Positions 31,667 to 42,442 of a stretch of DNA of 64,000 bases are shown here, piece after piece (the stretch's first letter is position 1; the number at the start of each line of letters is the position of its first letter). The DNA is from Strigamia acuminata (Eukaryota > Arthropoda > Chilopoda > Geophilomorpha > Linotaeniidae): the NCBI GenBank assembly GCA_949358305.1, contig OX442317.1, positions 11,536,186 through 11,600,185 on the forward strand, written 5' to 3'. The notes below the pieces were generated by a model. The model saw only the letters and a list, made by a program, of their open reading frames with translations, was not told the origin of the DNA and did not search any database. A program made the position numbers and the translations under genes.

Positions 31667-31741
31667 ATGTACATTATTATTATATTCATCGGTTTGTTTG
31701 TGATAATTTTAAATGTTTTTGTTTTAAGAAACTCGATTTAA
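31667..31741 (+). CDS. Possible 24-residue single-membrane-segment microprotein
   Basis: An ATG 31 bases after paralogue 2 opens a frame whose residues 2-20 are almost all Ile/Val/Leu/Phe with one Gly, followed by Arg-Asn-Ser-Ile and a stop. Tiny one-span membrane proteins are common in this virus class. However, AT-rich DNA produces Ile/Phe/Leu-rich frames by chance, so support is weak. Confidence 0.2.
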   Translation: MYIIIIFIGLFVIILNVFVLRNSI

Positions 31742-32275
31742 GCATATCTTTTCGTGAAATAAAATGATTGGTAAAAAAAGATTAAGACAAGAAAAATGAT
31801 AATTCATACGTATTAAAATTCATTATTAATTTTGTGTGCGTAAACAATAAAATGGGTTGCTATTACGGAAATACTATGAAGAATAAAGCAAAACAAAGAA
31901 TAAAGCAAACAACGAATAAAGCAAAACAAAGAATAAAGCTAAACAAAGATGATTTGTCACAGATTTCTGTTCTGTTGCTGTCACATATAGTAATCTAAAT
32001 TAAACATGTTTAATTGTTTATGAGCTGATACTTTACTAAAGAAAACCCACATGTAAGTTTTTTCAATTTTATGCAATTTTTTAGCCTATTTTATATATGT
32101 GTTTTAATGTAAAAAAAAAACATATTTGTGTGATGTTTTTATTATACATATATACACAAGGATTTACGTATGTAATCCGGCAGCGTATTTTTATTGTTAA
32201 AAAAAGTACACTATAATTAAAAAAAGAAAATTAAACTAATACATATAACTTTGTTTAAAATACTGGAATATAAAA
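31742..32275. other. AT-rich spacer with short A-rich tandem repeat
   Basis: Near 31878-31955 the word GAATAAAGC recurs with AAAACAAA between, four to five times. No gene is seen. The last bases are the leader of the gene at 32276. Confidence 0.5.
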
Positions 32276-33211
32276 ATGGAAATAAAAAATATAAAACTAA
32301 ATTCCCGGCAAAGTAAAAAGGTTCATGATACATATTTAGCTGCGCAGAATTTGCTTGATACAAATTATTATACTTTGTTTCAACCATCTCAATGTCAAGA
32401 GGAACAAGGGACTGCCACAGATGAAGAAATGCCCAAAGATATTGAAAAGAACTTAAAATTCTATTCTTTCGGTGTGAATCAGAGATCCATATTTATTAAA
32501 ATGTTACAAGATATGCAGCAGGTGGGTTTGGTGGAAATAGGCAATAAACCATCCATGCTCACATTAGGAAAATCAAGAAAGAATACAAAAGTTCCAACAC
32601 GTTTTGTAATAGATACAAAGGAAAACAATTTATATAATAAACATGGGAAAGTCGTTGTTACAAACATAGATAATACAGGATCTGAGATGAAATTTAATCT
32701 GAACAATTTAAATGGTCTCTTGGTATCCTATTGTAGCCGATGTAAAAAGGAATCAAAATCTCTGCTAGCATTTTACCAATTAATGCCAGTGATTTTTATT
32801 AGTGGCAATGAATTAAATACAGTTGGAATTTTTCAAAATGCTAAATATCTAAAACACGTAGAAGGAGAATTCAAAAGTGAATTCTTAGATTATTTACGGT
32901 TTCTGTGGCAAGAAGTAGATATTTTAAATGATGACACTCATCTGCAGAGAATACCTTACCTACTTTTTTATTTGATACTTGAAAATATACAAGAAATACA
33001 TCCTGATAAAGAAGATTTACCTGTCGATATATATAAACAATGTGAACAATCCATAGAGCCAATGCTGAATGTACACCAACTGTTAGTACAAAATGTACGA
33101 GAAAATGTAAAGAGTTCATTTGAACTAGATCCTGACGATGTAATCTTAGAAATTATACAAATATTCGATAAAAACTATCAAACAGGATTAAAACGTCCGT
33201 ATCCTATTTAA
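32276..33211 (+). CDS. Uncharacterised 311-residue viral-type protein
   Basis: This intact ATG-started frame has the Asn/Lys/Ile-rich composition of neighbouring viral genes. Residues about 60-80 ('FYSFGVNQRSIFIKMLQDMQ') are helical, a single 'CSRCKKE' near 155 might bind metal, and the C-terminal third is acidic and helical. There is no membrane segment or signal peptide. I do not recognise the family. Size and soluble character would allow a missing polymerase-associated factor such as P47, but no motif supports that. Confidence 0.6.
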   Translation: MEIKNIKLNSRQSKKVHDTYLAAQNLLDTNYYTLFQPSQCQEEQGTATDEEMPKDIEKNLKFYSFGVNQRSIFIKMLQDMQQVGLVEIGNKPSMLTLGKSRKNTKVPTRFVIDTKENNLYNKHGKVVVTNIDNTGSEMKFNLNNLNGLLVSYCSRCKKESKSLLAFYQLMPVIFISGNELNTVGIFQNAKYLKHVEGEFKSEFLDYLRFLWQEVDILNDDTHLQRIPYLLFYLILENIQEIHPDKEDLPVDIYKQCEQSIEPMLNVHQLLVQNVRENVKSSFELDPDDVILEIIQIFDKNYQTGLKRPYPI

Positions 33212-33980
33212 ATACCAATTGCTATAAAGTAGAGCAGAGTCTCAATAATCCAACTCTTAGCCCAATTCTTCGATAATCCGACCCTTGTCCGACATGTCCT
33301 CATGTCATTAAAACTCATAGATTTTCTATGTAACTTGGTAAACTTAAAACTTTACCTAAAGGAATTTTTTGTTAATGAGCTTACATAGTTATTGCTTCTT
33401 AAAACTCTGTACTGCCAAACATTAGGGATTGGGTTTGCCAACATTTCGCTTTGTAAACGACTTTTCATGACAGCGTCTTAGTCATACAAACAAGGAAGGA
33501 AACTCTATAAATATTATGGATAATGTTGACATGGCAGCAGTGACAACCAATGTCAAGAAATGCCACTTGGATTAATCCTCGTAGTCACAACCTAAAAATA
33601 ATCCCTTACTCACCCAACCCTGGTCATTTTTATCCCAAGCCGAAAATGAGTGAAAATGATCTTATTCTCTGAGTATTTCATGTTTCTGAAAATATTTAAG
33701 CAATTCGGTATGTGTCAAAAAGAGCGACAAAAATAATTGACATTGCATTCAAAAGTAGTGAGTAAACAAAGGAATTTTGTTAAAAAAAAATTTTGTGATT
33801 TTTAAATCTATTATTTTTTTTATTGTTGTTTGTTATGATGTTAAATGAAAATATATGAAATTTCAAAATGAAAATCCGAATATTTTTTGAGAAAAAAATA
33901 AAAACACTTTTGGAAGTTAAAAATTGACCCTAGGTTGGGTGGGGGGGGGTTAAACAACTTTCTGCTAGAAATTATTCACA
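33212..33980. other. Gene-free spacer
   Basis: No gene is visible. The beginning (about 33233-33300, '..TCTCAATAATCCAACTC..' and '..TTCGATAATCCGACC..') resembles the end of a pogo-type element but lacks a matching partner. A run of nine G occurs near 33941. Confidence 0.4.
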
Positions 33981-35557
33981 TTCATTTATTTCATTTCATT
34001 TCATTTCAAGCACTCCTAGGGAGTAAATACAGTGTGATGCTGAGTGGCAGCAGGTGATTAGGTGTTACATTGAGTGAGCATTGTTATACATTGTTATACA
34101 TTGTTATGTTGAGTGATAAGGGGCGGATTTTTGCCGTGGAATTGGCGGACCCCGACGCTACACGGCCACAGGTCTGGGGAGAGGAGCGAGGAGACGCTGT
34201 CAGAAGCTATTCGCAGGAAAAAGGATTTACTGACAGTGTTGTCAGTTTTAGTCCATCTCGCACATTGAAGTACGACGAGACCACGGGACTCGGCATGACG
34301 GCGGACATCGTCGGCGGAGGTGGAGGCCAGTAAGTTTGACAACAGGATGCGTGTTGTGGGCCGGGTGTCGAGAGTGGAGGCGGCACGAAGGGAGCAACCC
34401 ACGGCGTTGCCAATCTGCGAGCGGACACGGGGCGGTCCGCGGGAGTCAGTGGCTCGGAGCACAAGATCACATGAAGTGGGAGGCAGTTGTTGTGATTGTT
34501 GCGCACGGGGGTCAGTCGAGAACTGTATGCTAGTGTTTGACTGGATCGGTGCACGGGGCAAGACGGACACAGCGTTCATAGGCCTTGGAGCAGGCAGGCG
34601 GCCAGATCGCCCAAAAGAGGGTTGGACAGCAGTAGAACGATTCTGTGCGGTGGTGGCGGCATATGTCAGTGGTGGCGTGGGGGCACGTGGGGTCGGCTGT
34701 TGAGTCAGTGGAGAGCCGACACTGTCGCCAGTGTCAGCAGGTCGAAAATATCGGGCGGCGTCGGCAAACAGTGGAGGCTGGGCGGTCGGCTGCTGGGCGA
34801 TTGTCGGCAGCGCGGTGAACACTAGTGGTCGCTCGGAAAAATGCCGTTCACGGTGGAGTGGAGCATCAGTAACTACGGGAATGGCGCTGGAAGCAGGAAA
34901 ACCTGCAGCACCATTTTTTAGTCCAACAATGTCGAGGGTGTGGGACGAGAGCGTATTGTTTACGGCCGCCATCATATGTTCGATTTTCTCGATTGAGGCC
35001 TGAATTATGTCCAATTGTAGGGAGCTCAAAGGTGTCGGGGTCGTTGATAGTGATGAATTCGATGTAGCAAGCAGTGGGTCAGGGGTAGGAACGGACTTAC
35101 GTACGATATTTTGGTCAAGGGGTGTACTTTGATCACCGGCGGCTGCGCGAGCGCTGGCATCGGCACTGGAATCGGCGACATCATCGTTGGAAGAGGCATC
35201 GGGGAAACAGTCCAGATCGCTCGGTAAAGTATTCGAGAGTGTGTGCGAGGTTGTAGTGGTCCAGTTGTTGATTTTTGGGCCGTTATCGGCACATTTGGAG
35301 CGATTTCTGGGTGGTTTACGAGTGCTGACCACGCGGTCAGCGAGGGATAGGCCTAGCGGCTGCGCAGCATTAAGGATATTAAAGACCTTTTTAGCACAGG
35401 AATGAAATTTTGTGGACGTCGATTTGCTAGTAGGATTGGCGGCATTCATGCGGTTGAAAATTCTCACAAGGGCGTCAGTATTATTGAAAATGTGGTCGCG
35501 ATTTAGGAGCGTGATCGAGACACGACTGGTCGCGGCCATGTTGTGAGTTGTGTCCAT
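33981..35557 (-). mobile_element. LINE (CR1/Jockey-like) fragment: ORF1 plus 3' tail, ORF2 missing
   Basis: On the minus strand, an ORF1 of about 487 residues starts with ATG at 35557 and ends at 34094. It is rich in Ser/Thr/Pro/Ala and near its C-terminus has 'ILLSNLLASTSADDVRRHAE', '..SFFLRIASDSVSSLLSPDLWP..' and 'GVRQFHG', the usual end of CR1/Jockey-type ORF1 RNA-binding domains. A short 3' segment ends in a GAAAT pentamer tail (plus strand CATTTCATTTCATTTC, 33984-34008). The reverse transcriptase ORF2 is absent, so this is an internally deleted copy. Its high GC content stands out from the surrounding DNA. Confidence 0.75.
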
Positions 35558-35985
35558 GGAATAATATTTCACCTCATTCGAAATGTGTATGTAAACGCAG
35601 TAGTACTTATTTACATATAAAACATGTTTTTTTTTCAATTGTTTTTTTTTTTATTGATTATACAAAGTTAATTATTGGTTATTATACTTTAAATATATGA
35701 AACAAGCAGGGTGTTATAACTGATATCTATTAAAACGAGTTTACAACAAGTATATTAAATTATTTTTTCAATGTCTTAGTTGAGGCAAGACAATTGATTG
35801 CATATTATATTCATGAGATGTGAACAAGCTGATGTTATCGAATCCAGATTGATTTTTATGTCACTTGAAAGATAAACTTAAACCAGCAAACAGAAGGACC
35901 TATAATATATTCACTTGTAATTGTTGTTCCCTGTTCAAGTATGGTAGAGGGTGAGATTATCTCCAAGACACATGATTCTTCAGAT

Positions 35986-38900
35986 TTAAATATGCTTGTT
36001 GGGGCGTATTCGAGTTTTGGCAACTCTTGCTTTTGCACCTTGATTCTGTAGTTTGCTCATATAAGAGGCGAGTGATTTTCTGAGTTGTTGTACTGACGAT
36101 GCCGTTATTGCAGTGCAAACTTGTAATGTGTATTCTGTAATCGTATATTAAATTTTTTTTGATAACAAAGATTATAGTTACTTACCGATAATAACGTTTA
36201 ATTTGTTTTCATCTAAAACAGATAATTGTTGGTTGGAATTATTTAGTGTACTCGATTTCCAAGCTTTACATCTTTTTGAAAGAACTGAATTTTGTAATTC
36301 TTCTTCGGAAAATACCAGTTTCAGCAATGAAATTACATATAGAGTTGGTCTGTTTTTATCATAGTCACAACGAGATAGCTTTTTCTGGTCTATGTATACG
36401 TCATGCCCGATGTGAACAAGTTCCTACAAGTTAAATTTTTTGCATAATAAAATAGATACTATTATTCAAAAAGAAATGAAGAAGTTTTTTTTTTACAAAT
36501 GCCACAGTTTGACTTTATATTCATTCAAGAGTTATTATATTGATCTCTACGATAACATGCGTATACGATTTTGTAGCGCAACGTTGAGTTTCGGGAAGCG
36601 TACGCAATTTTGTGCGTCGCGGCATAAACAAAAAACATCCCCTATAAACATACATTTTATGCGACTAGGTCTACTTTGTCCAAAAATAATGTGTAAACAT
36701 CCTGAACTTAACTAAGAGTCTATAAACGTCCTTACGTTAATTATCTTCGTTATACTACACATGTAAGTAAGAAATTAAAAAATTTAACACATGGTTTTTA
36801 TAAAATTCGCGCAAAAGTTGCAGACCGGCAAATTTTCCCACTAGCGATCTCGCCTGGCGACTTTGCAGAGTGGAAAGAAACGGTTCAACCCGTTGTAAGC
36901 AACATGAGGCACATTCAAAATCTTTTCAAGCAAAATGTGTCATCATTCTGTACGTGTTTACACTTGGAATGGAGGCGGGAAAGAGAATGTTATGCCAATT
37001 TTTCGCCCCTTTATTAGCCCTTGTAGTGCCAAGTTATTCAAACGTTTTGCGCCACGTTATTCTGGAACACTACAGGGACAGCACGTTGCGTTTAGCAATT
37101 GCAAACAATGTAATACAGATTGCTAGGCGCGAAAAACAATGCCGCTTCTAGGCGTGTCGCACCCTAAATACATCACCGGTAATTGTTTGATAGATTATCC
37201 TGTCTGATTTGATTAACTTGCCTGATATGTTACTTTTTTTTCATGATGATTGTTTTATAATTAATTACCTTATGGGGTTTGGTTGCCATGACTGTCTCGA
37301 TTGCCGTGTCTGGTTTGGTTATCTTGTTTGATTTGGTTACCTTTTCATGACTGTCTTCTTTGTCAGTATTGACAGATTTTAGGGAATTGATTACTTCACT
37401 AGAAGATCTATTAATACAATCATTGGATTCAAATTTGACACCGTCATCAGAATCAGAATCAGTATCCGCAGCATCAACAGCGTCCTTAAACACCAAGCTG
37501 TCGTTGTGCTTAGATTCCAATTTGCCATCGTCTTTAGAGCATTTTAACTTTGAATCATCTTTTATGTCAACCAATACAGAATGATTTGATTGTGCATTGG
37601 TGATTTCCTCTAAAAAAAAGTGTAAATTATAATGTGCAAGTTATTTTGTGCTATCTATTTGGCAGGACTCTGAAGTCCATAATGGAAAGAAAATTTATTA
37701 AAGGAAAAAAAATGATTTTTTTTGGGCACTACCAATTTTCTGGAATAAGTGTTAATTCTGTTGACGGGTGCTTACTTGGGATGCCTGATACAATCAGATG
37801 TCCCAAATATTAAAGCTTCTCACATTTTTACATCCCAATGTTAGCATTCTAAGCGTGTTGCTTAGTTTACATAATGGTACCACCGACTCTACGATTTGAC
37901 AAAAGATTATTTGGACAAATGTTACCTATTTTTTCTCGTAGTTTGTTAATTGTTGCTTTTAACAGATTATTTTTTTGTTTATGCGTTTCACAATTCTCAC
38001 AGGCAGCATCGGAGTCAAGTTGTTGTAATAGCGGTGATTCAGGAGATTCAGCTATCGGGATAGGCTTTAGGGCAGGTAAATGTCAATAAGTAAAAAAAAA
38101 ACTTGTTTTTTAAATAAAAGCATTCACCTCTCGCCAATCCATCTGCATTTCATTTGATGCTGAACTTGTAGATATTCTTTTCATTAGTTTTAACCGTTTT
38201 GGATATTTCAGAAGTTCGCTTTTGTCTGTAAATGGCAAATTAAATTATCACATTATTATTATACTAGGTTTCATTATATGAATGATTTTGCAATTTTGTG
38301 ATTTTGCATTAATCACAGAATCATTATTCTTTGATGTCTCCAAAAATGAGATTACAATGAATTAACTTAGTCAATTTTTCAATTATGTGATCTGGACAAC
38401 TTTGTGATTTTTAAGTATTGTCATGTGATATCTGTTCTACCAATCACATTCACATTCACTAAAGTACAAGAGAGCAAAAATACAAAATCCCAAAAACATC
38501 TAAAAGGTAGTTTTGTGATTTTGTTAAGAAGTGATTTTGAGGCTTGTGAAACTCAAAACAAAATGGAAGCATCCAAGCTCTATCTAAGTAGCTAACTTGT
38601 ATCCTTGCATATCATCAATATGGTGATGCATCCATGACTGTATTACAGCTAGGAAACTCAATTAATGGCTCTGGTGCGATCTGTGAAACTTATATTTATT
38701 AAAATGCTCCTTATTAAAAGAAATTTTGTTCCATCATACTAATAGAACTAGTTATTTTGCATAACATTTTAAAATTGGTTGGGTATAATAACTAAAACCC
38801 AATATAGTAGATAGGAAGTCATGTGACTATTTAAATAATTGCAAAATTGCAAAATCATGAGATTGTTTTTGCAAATAATTGGTCATCACAATTTGTGATG

Positions 38901-39874
38901 ACCACTTGGATTGAGCTTGGCTGCTGTCATTTTGTCAAAATAGCAAAACTACCTTTGATTTTGTGATTGTGTATTTTTCTGTTTTGTGTTTTTGTAATTA
39001 TGCACATGATTGGTGGAACTGATACCATGTGACAAATCCAAAAATGCAAAATTGCTAAAGTTGCAAAATTACAAAATTTGCTTAATTAATTAAACCCCCT
39101 AGTGTTTACTGGCCTAAGAATGAGTTTTAGTAATTTTGTGAGGAAACGGGAATAGATGAAAAGGATGTGAAATGTTCAATTTCGTGTGCTGATAAATTTA
39201 GAATTCAGAACACACCAATATAAAAAACATCGGGAAAGGTTGAAATACAGAATAATGTCTGAAATATACGCTCAATTCCAAATTGAAAAAAAAACAATTC
39301 TCTCGATTTTCCCTGGCGGAAATTACCGTTATAATAAGCTTCTTCGTGGCAGAAATGGCCATTATAATACACGCGTTCAATTCCAAATTCAAATAACTAC
39401 CCTTTCAATTTTTCCTGACGGAAATAATGCCAAACGCGTCATATTTCAAGAATTAGGTTCTTGAAAACCTGATTCTCAAAATCCATATAGGGATGGATTC
39501 TTGGGATTTCAACACGTTTTTTTAAAACTGATTCTGGGTTTTGTAGTCGGATTTTGGTAATTTGGAATTGAATGCGCTTATTGGTATAGCATATGATTAC
39601 AGCAGAACCTCGATTATTCAGACTAATTAGAAGACATGCATGTTCATAAAACCTAATTTTCTTAAAATCGAGCATTAGGTTTATAAACATACTGTACTAT
39701 GTATGAAAAAAATGGAAAAAAAAACGCTTAATGCTGTTTGTGTAACTGATTGTTCGAATAACTGGTGCTCCGACAATCGAAGTTCTACTGTACTTAACAT
39801 TTACTTCCTATACCGGATGTTCGAGATTCATCACTATCATCAGAGCTGCTGTAAGTATTATCACAAGACGCCAT
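35986..39874 (-). CDS. Six-exon BEN-domain protein (host-type spliced gene), 341 residues
   Basis: The exons on the minus strand are 39874-39814, 38225-38128, 38064-37926, 37609-37269, 36423-36186 and 36134-35986. Every intron has GT...AG ends and every junction keeps phase, giving 1026 coding bases ending in TAA. Exon 1 begins with an acidic Ser/Asp stretch (MASCDNTYSSSDDSDE); exon 3 has 'CENCETHKQKNNLLKATINK', a likely coiled coil; exon 4 is acidic and Ser/Lys-rich; exons 5-6 form a BEN domain ('ELVHIGHDVYIDQKKL', 'LLKLVFSEEELQNSVLSK', 'LSVLDENKLNVII'). BEN domains bind DNA or chromatin proteins and occur in insect transcription repressors and in some polydnavirus genes. This is the only clearly spliced gene here and the best evidence that the window is chromosomal, although capture of a BEN gene by the viral locus is possible. 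Confidence 0.82.
38283..39085. repeat. Degenerate A/T repeat region inside BEN intron 1
   Basis: Words such as TTTTGCAATTTTGTGATTTT on one side and ATGCAAAATTGC or TTGCAAAATTACAAAATT on the other recur in opposite orientations across about 800 bases, suggesting an old inverted-repeat transposon. It has no coding potential. Confidence 0.4.
39257..39581. repeat. Interspersed inverted-repeat element (same family as 1890-2215)
   Basis: 'GCTCAATTCCAAATT' near 39268 and 'AATTTGGAATTGAATGCGC' near 39562 are inverted ends; 'CGCGTTCAATTCCAAATTC' recurs near 39373. The 39440-39581 part matches the element at 1890-2215. It lies in BEN intron 1. Confidence 0.55.
39600..39790. mobile_element. Pogo/Tigger-type MITE
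   Basis: The left end CAGCAGAACCTCGATTATTC and the right end, reading CAGTAGAACTTCGATTGTCG on the other strand, are the familiar pogo-family terminal repeats; a TA follows the right end. It is 191 bp with no coding frame, inside BEN intron 1, 23 bases from the exon 1 splice donor. Confidence 0.8.
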
Positions 39875-40157
39875 TTTATGATGTTTAAAATCTGTGTTGT
39901 CCTATGAATAATGGAGTTAAGTCTAACTACTCTCAATCTCAGCAAGTACTATTTAAGGGTTTCTTTATTTTATATAGCAGATACTGATTTCAAATAAATA
40001 AACTTTGAAATATGATATAACAAATTTAATTATAATATCTCATTATATTTCAATTAAGAAAAGAAAATATATTACAGTTTACATTAAAAAATCTCAAATA
40101 TGTTAAACAAATTTTGTCGTATGATTACAGAATTATGTTTGACATCAAGTCGCTTCA

Positions 40158-40913
40158 ATGAAATCCGATTCCTTACAAACAGCCACTAAATACTTTAGCG
40201 TAAAAATCAAACATGTTGTAACTCATTTACTTAGACATAAAAACAAAAAAGTAGTCTTGCTAACAAAATCTCAGAATATTCACCTGCATCTGCTACAGAA
40301 AAGATTTTTAGCAATTGTTTTAAACAAAGATAGTTTTTATTTGAGTCACGATTATGATTGTTTGTATGCCGGATGTAAATTAAAACCGGTAATTAAGAAT
40401 CTGGACGCTTGTTCAGATGATAACATTGTTTATGTTTCTAGGTATCTGAAAAAAGTGTTTCGATTATACTTCACTACATGTCCTGTAACACTTTACGACA
40501 GCTTTCATATTTTAGGCCCACAATACTGTGTTCAACTTACTTCTCCTATTAGTTTATTTGAAACATTTAAAAATAATATCCTAAGTAAAAATAATGATAT
40601 TTTTTCTGCATTTTTGGATACCATTAGAAATATGTGGGACATGGTGCCATTTACAAACTTTGATCAAAATTTTGTTTACTTATTTTATTTTGTAGTATTT
40701 AATTTATTCAACAACATAATACAGAAAGAAACTAAAAAAAAGAAACGGAAAAAGATATTTATTTATTTCAATAACATTAAACGAGATTTTTATGAAAAGA
40801 ACAAAAATCTATATTTATATTTGATGGTAAATTGTTTTTATTGTACACAGGACATCAAGTCGTTGTCATATTTAAAAAAGTTTATTCTGACACATTCTAA
40901 GCATGAAAACTAA
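40158..40913 (+). CDS. Uncharacterised 251-residue viral-type protein
   Basis: This intact ATG-started frame is Lys/Phe/Leu-rich with eight scattered cysteines and a long hydrophobic-aromatic stretch ('NFVYLFYFVVFNLFNNII' near residues 172-190), then a strongly basic 'KKKKRKKIF' segment. The hydrophobic part may be buried helix or a membrane segment. The gene overlaps the next by 11 bases, as is usual in compact viral genomes. I do not recognise the family. Confidence 0.62.
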   Translation: MKSDSLQTATKYFSVKIKHVVTHLLRHKNKKVVLLTKSQNIHLHLLQKRFLAIVLNKDSFYLSHDYDCLYAGCKLKPVIKNLDACSDDNIVYVSRYLKKVFRLYFTTCPVTLYDSFHILGPQYCVQLTSPISLFETFKNNILSKNNDIFSAFLDTIRNMWDMVPFTNFDQNFVYLFYFVVFNLFNNIIQKETKKKKRKKIFIYFNNIKRDFYEKNKNLYLYLMVNCFYCTQDIKSLSYLKKFILTHSKHEN

Positions 40914-41130
40914 ACTAAGTATTTCAGTTGACGATACAGCTGATTTTATTATGAACAATGTTGACTCAATTAAAAAACTGAAAATAGATTGCTCGCAAGT
41001 TGAAAATAATTTAATAATTAATGCTTCATTAGGCTGTAAGTTAGGTTTAAACAATGAAGATGTATGCGAATTTACATTAAGATCAGGACGAATATTTTTA
41101 GCAAAAATAGAAATTAAATTCAGCAATTAA
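40903..41130 (+). CDS. Small uncharacterised protein, 75 residues
   Basis: The ATG lies inside the last codons of the upstream gene (11-base overlap, different frame). This tight packing makes a real gene more likely than chance. It is soluble and acidic to neutral, without motifs. It is probably co-expressed with its neighbour. Confidence 0.5.
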   Translation: MKTKLSISVDDTADFIMNNVDSIKKLKIDCSQVENNLIINASLGCKLGLNNEDVCEFTLRSGRIFLAKIEIKFSN

Positions 41131-41349
41131 ATTGTTTATTTACAATTAAATGGTAGTATAATTATTATAATTAATTATTATATACAAATTTAATACAATT
41201 TTAGATAGGTATATGTACTGCTCACTTTTTATCACTTTCATTTGAAATCATAAATCATTAGTTAAGGGTGTAAGAAAAATATCAGTTGTCTGATCCGATA
41301 ATATAACAAGAGTTGTCACTATATTCACTCGCGAAAATATAGCGTTGTA

Positions 41350-41922
41350 ATGGCTTACGCAGACAGAAATAATTTCTGGACTTATATAAAAAAATCCGAA
41401 CGAGCATATCATCCGTATGGCATACATAAAGACAATCACAACATATGGATACCAAATATCAAAACTAGTCCAAGAAGTCCAATGAAATTGATAGTTGCTA
41501 TCAAGAGAGCATATTTTGCGATACAAGAAGATGATTACGAAAGAAATCATGCTCCACCAATTGTTATGCATGGATTATTGCAATCGCTTATTAAATGTGG
41601 TGATTTAGCACATGATATATGCAATAAGATTTCATTGTTTGAATCATTAAACAAATGCAATGTTATGTGGAGATGTGAGGTGTGTAGAGAACAAGGTGTT
41701 GTTGAAAAAAAGTTTCTATTTAGAGATTATAAGTCTTATTGTGTAAACTATAATGTATTGTCGGCGTGTTTATTAGATCCTAGAAGTAAAGTACACAAAC
41801 ACGTCAATGGGAAAAAACATCAAACCTTGTTAAATACATATAAAAGTAATGAACACATTTATCTGAAAATGTTCAAACAGAACCGCATCTCAGCGTTTCT
41901 TAATTTTGTAAATTGTAATTAA
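41350..41922 (+). CDS. Uncharacterised 190-residue protein with a possible zinc site
   Basis: This intact frame has 'WRCEVCREQGVVEKKFLF' near residue 112 followed by further Cys and His ('YKSYC', 'HKHVNGKKH'), which could form one zinc-binding site. The N-terminal half is basic and Pro-containing ('IKTSPRSPMKLIVAIKRAYF'). It is the third gene of the 40.1-41.9 kb cluster on the plus strand. Viruses of this class carry small zinc proteins such as LEF-5 and Ac53-like factors, but the cysteine spacing here does not clearly match either. Confidence 0.58.
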   Translation: MAYADRNNFWTYIKKSERAYHPYGIHKDNHNIWIPNIKTSPRSPMKLIVAIKRAYFAIQEDDYERNHAPPIVMHGLLQSLIKCGDLAHDICNKISLFESLNKCNVMWRCEVCREQGVVEKKFLFRDYKSYCVNYNVLSACLLDPRSKVHKHVNGKKHQTLLNTYKSNEHIYLKMFKQNRISAFLNFVNCN

Positions 41923-42442
41923 ACATATGGTTTATTTGTCCAAATCCGAGAAACAAATAGGTTGCAATACAATATTATGGTTGCCTTTCTTCTGATTTTG
42001 TGGTGACCCTGAAGTGTATTTTATTTATTTGTGAAATAAATTTGTAACCACTAAAAAACTGTATATTTTTATTTTATTTTGGTTTGACACGCCAAACCAA
42101 ATTACATAATTAGGGGATGAAAACTTCCCTAGCATATTTACACCACTATTTGCCGCAGATACAAAGTGCGCCAGGCCTGCATGTGCAGGATTGCCATGCT
42201 TCTGCCCCAAATTGAGCTCACTGCGCACGGTTAGTGCGCAGAACTAAAGTGTGATTTACGGAGTGTGCTCCACTCTCTTTTGGTCAGGATATTACGCAAG
42301 AGCAGGAATTATGGTGCAATCAGGGGCGGATCTAGCACCCGGCTATTAAGGCTTGAGCCACGGGCCCTTCAAATTCTAAGGACCCTCGAGACTCTGCATT
42401 AAACAAGTTTAACATTTTTATTCAATATCACAACATTATTTA
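41923..42442. other. Spacer with repeat fragments
   Basis: This holds the reverse-oriented relative (about 42040-42240) of the repeat at 26500-26720 and a GC-rich 'GGGGCGGATCTAGCACC' fragment (about 42326) that recurs as 'GGGGCGGACCTAGCACC' at 44268. Both look like transposon ends. Confidence 0.45.

Noticed and set aside
35856-36038. A 60-codon minus-strand frame at the 3' end of the BEN gene
   Set aside because: The exon-supported frame in the same place is different and completes the BEN domain with matching phase.
36870-37151. A 93-codon plus-strand frame
   Set aside because: It lies inside BEN intron 4 on the opposite strand, has no conserved pattern and no promoter-like context.
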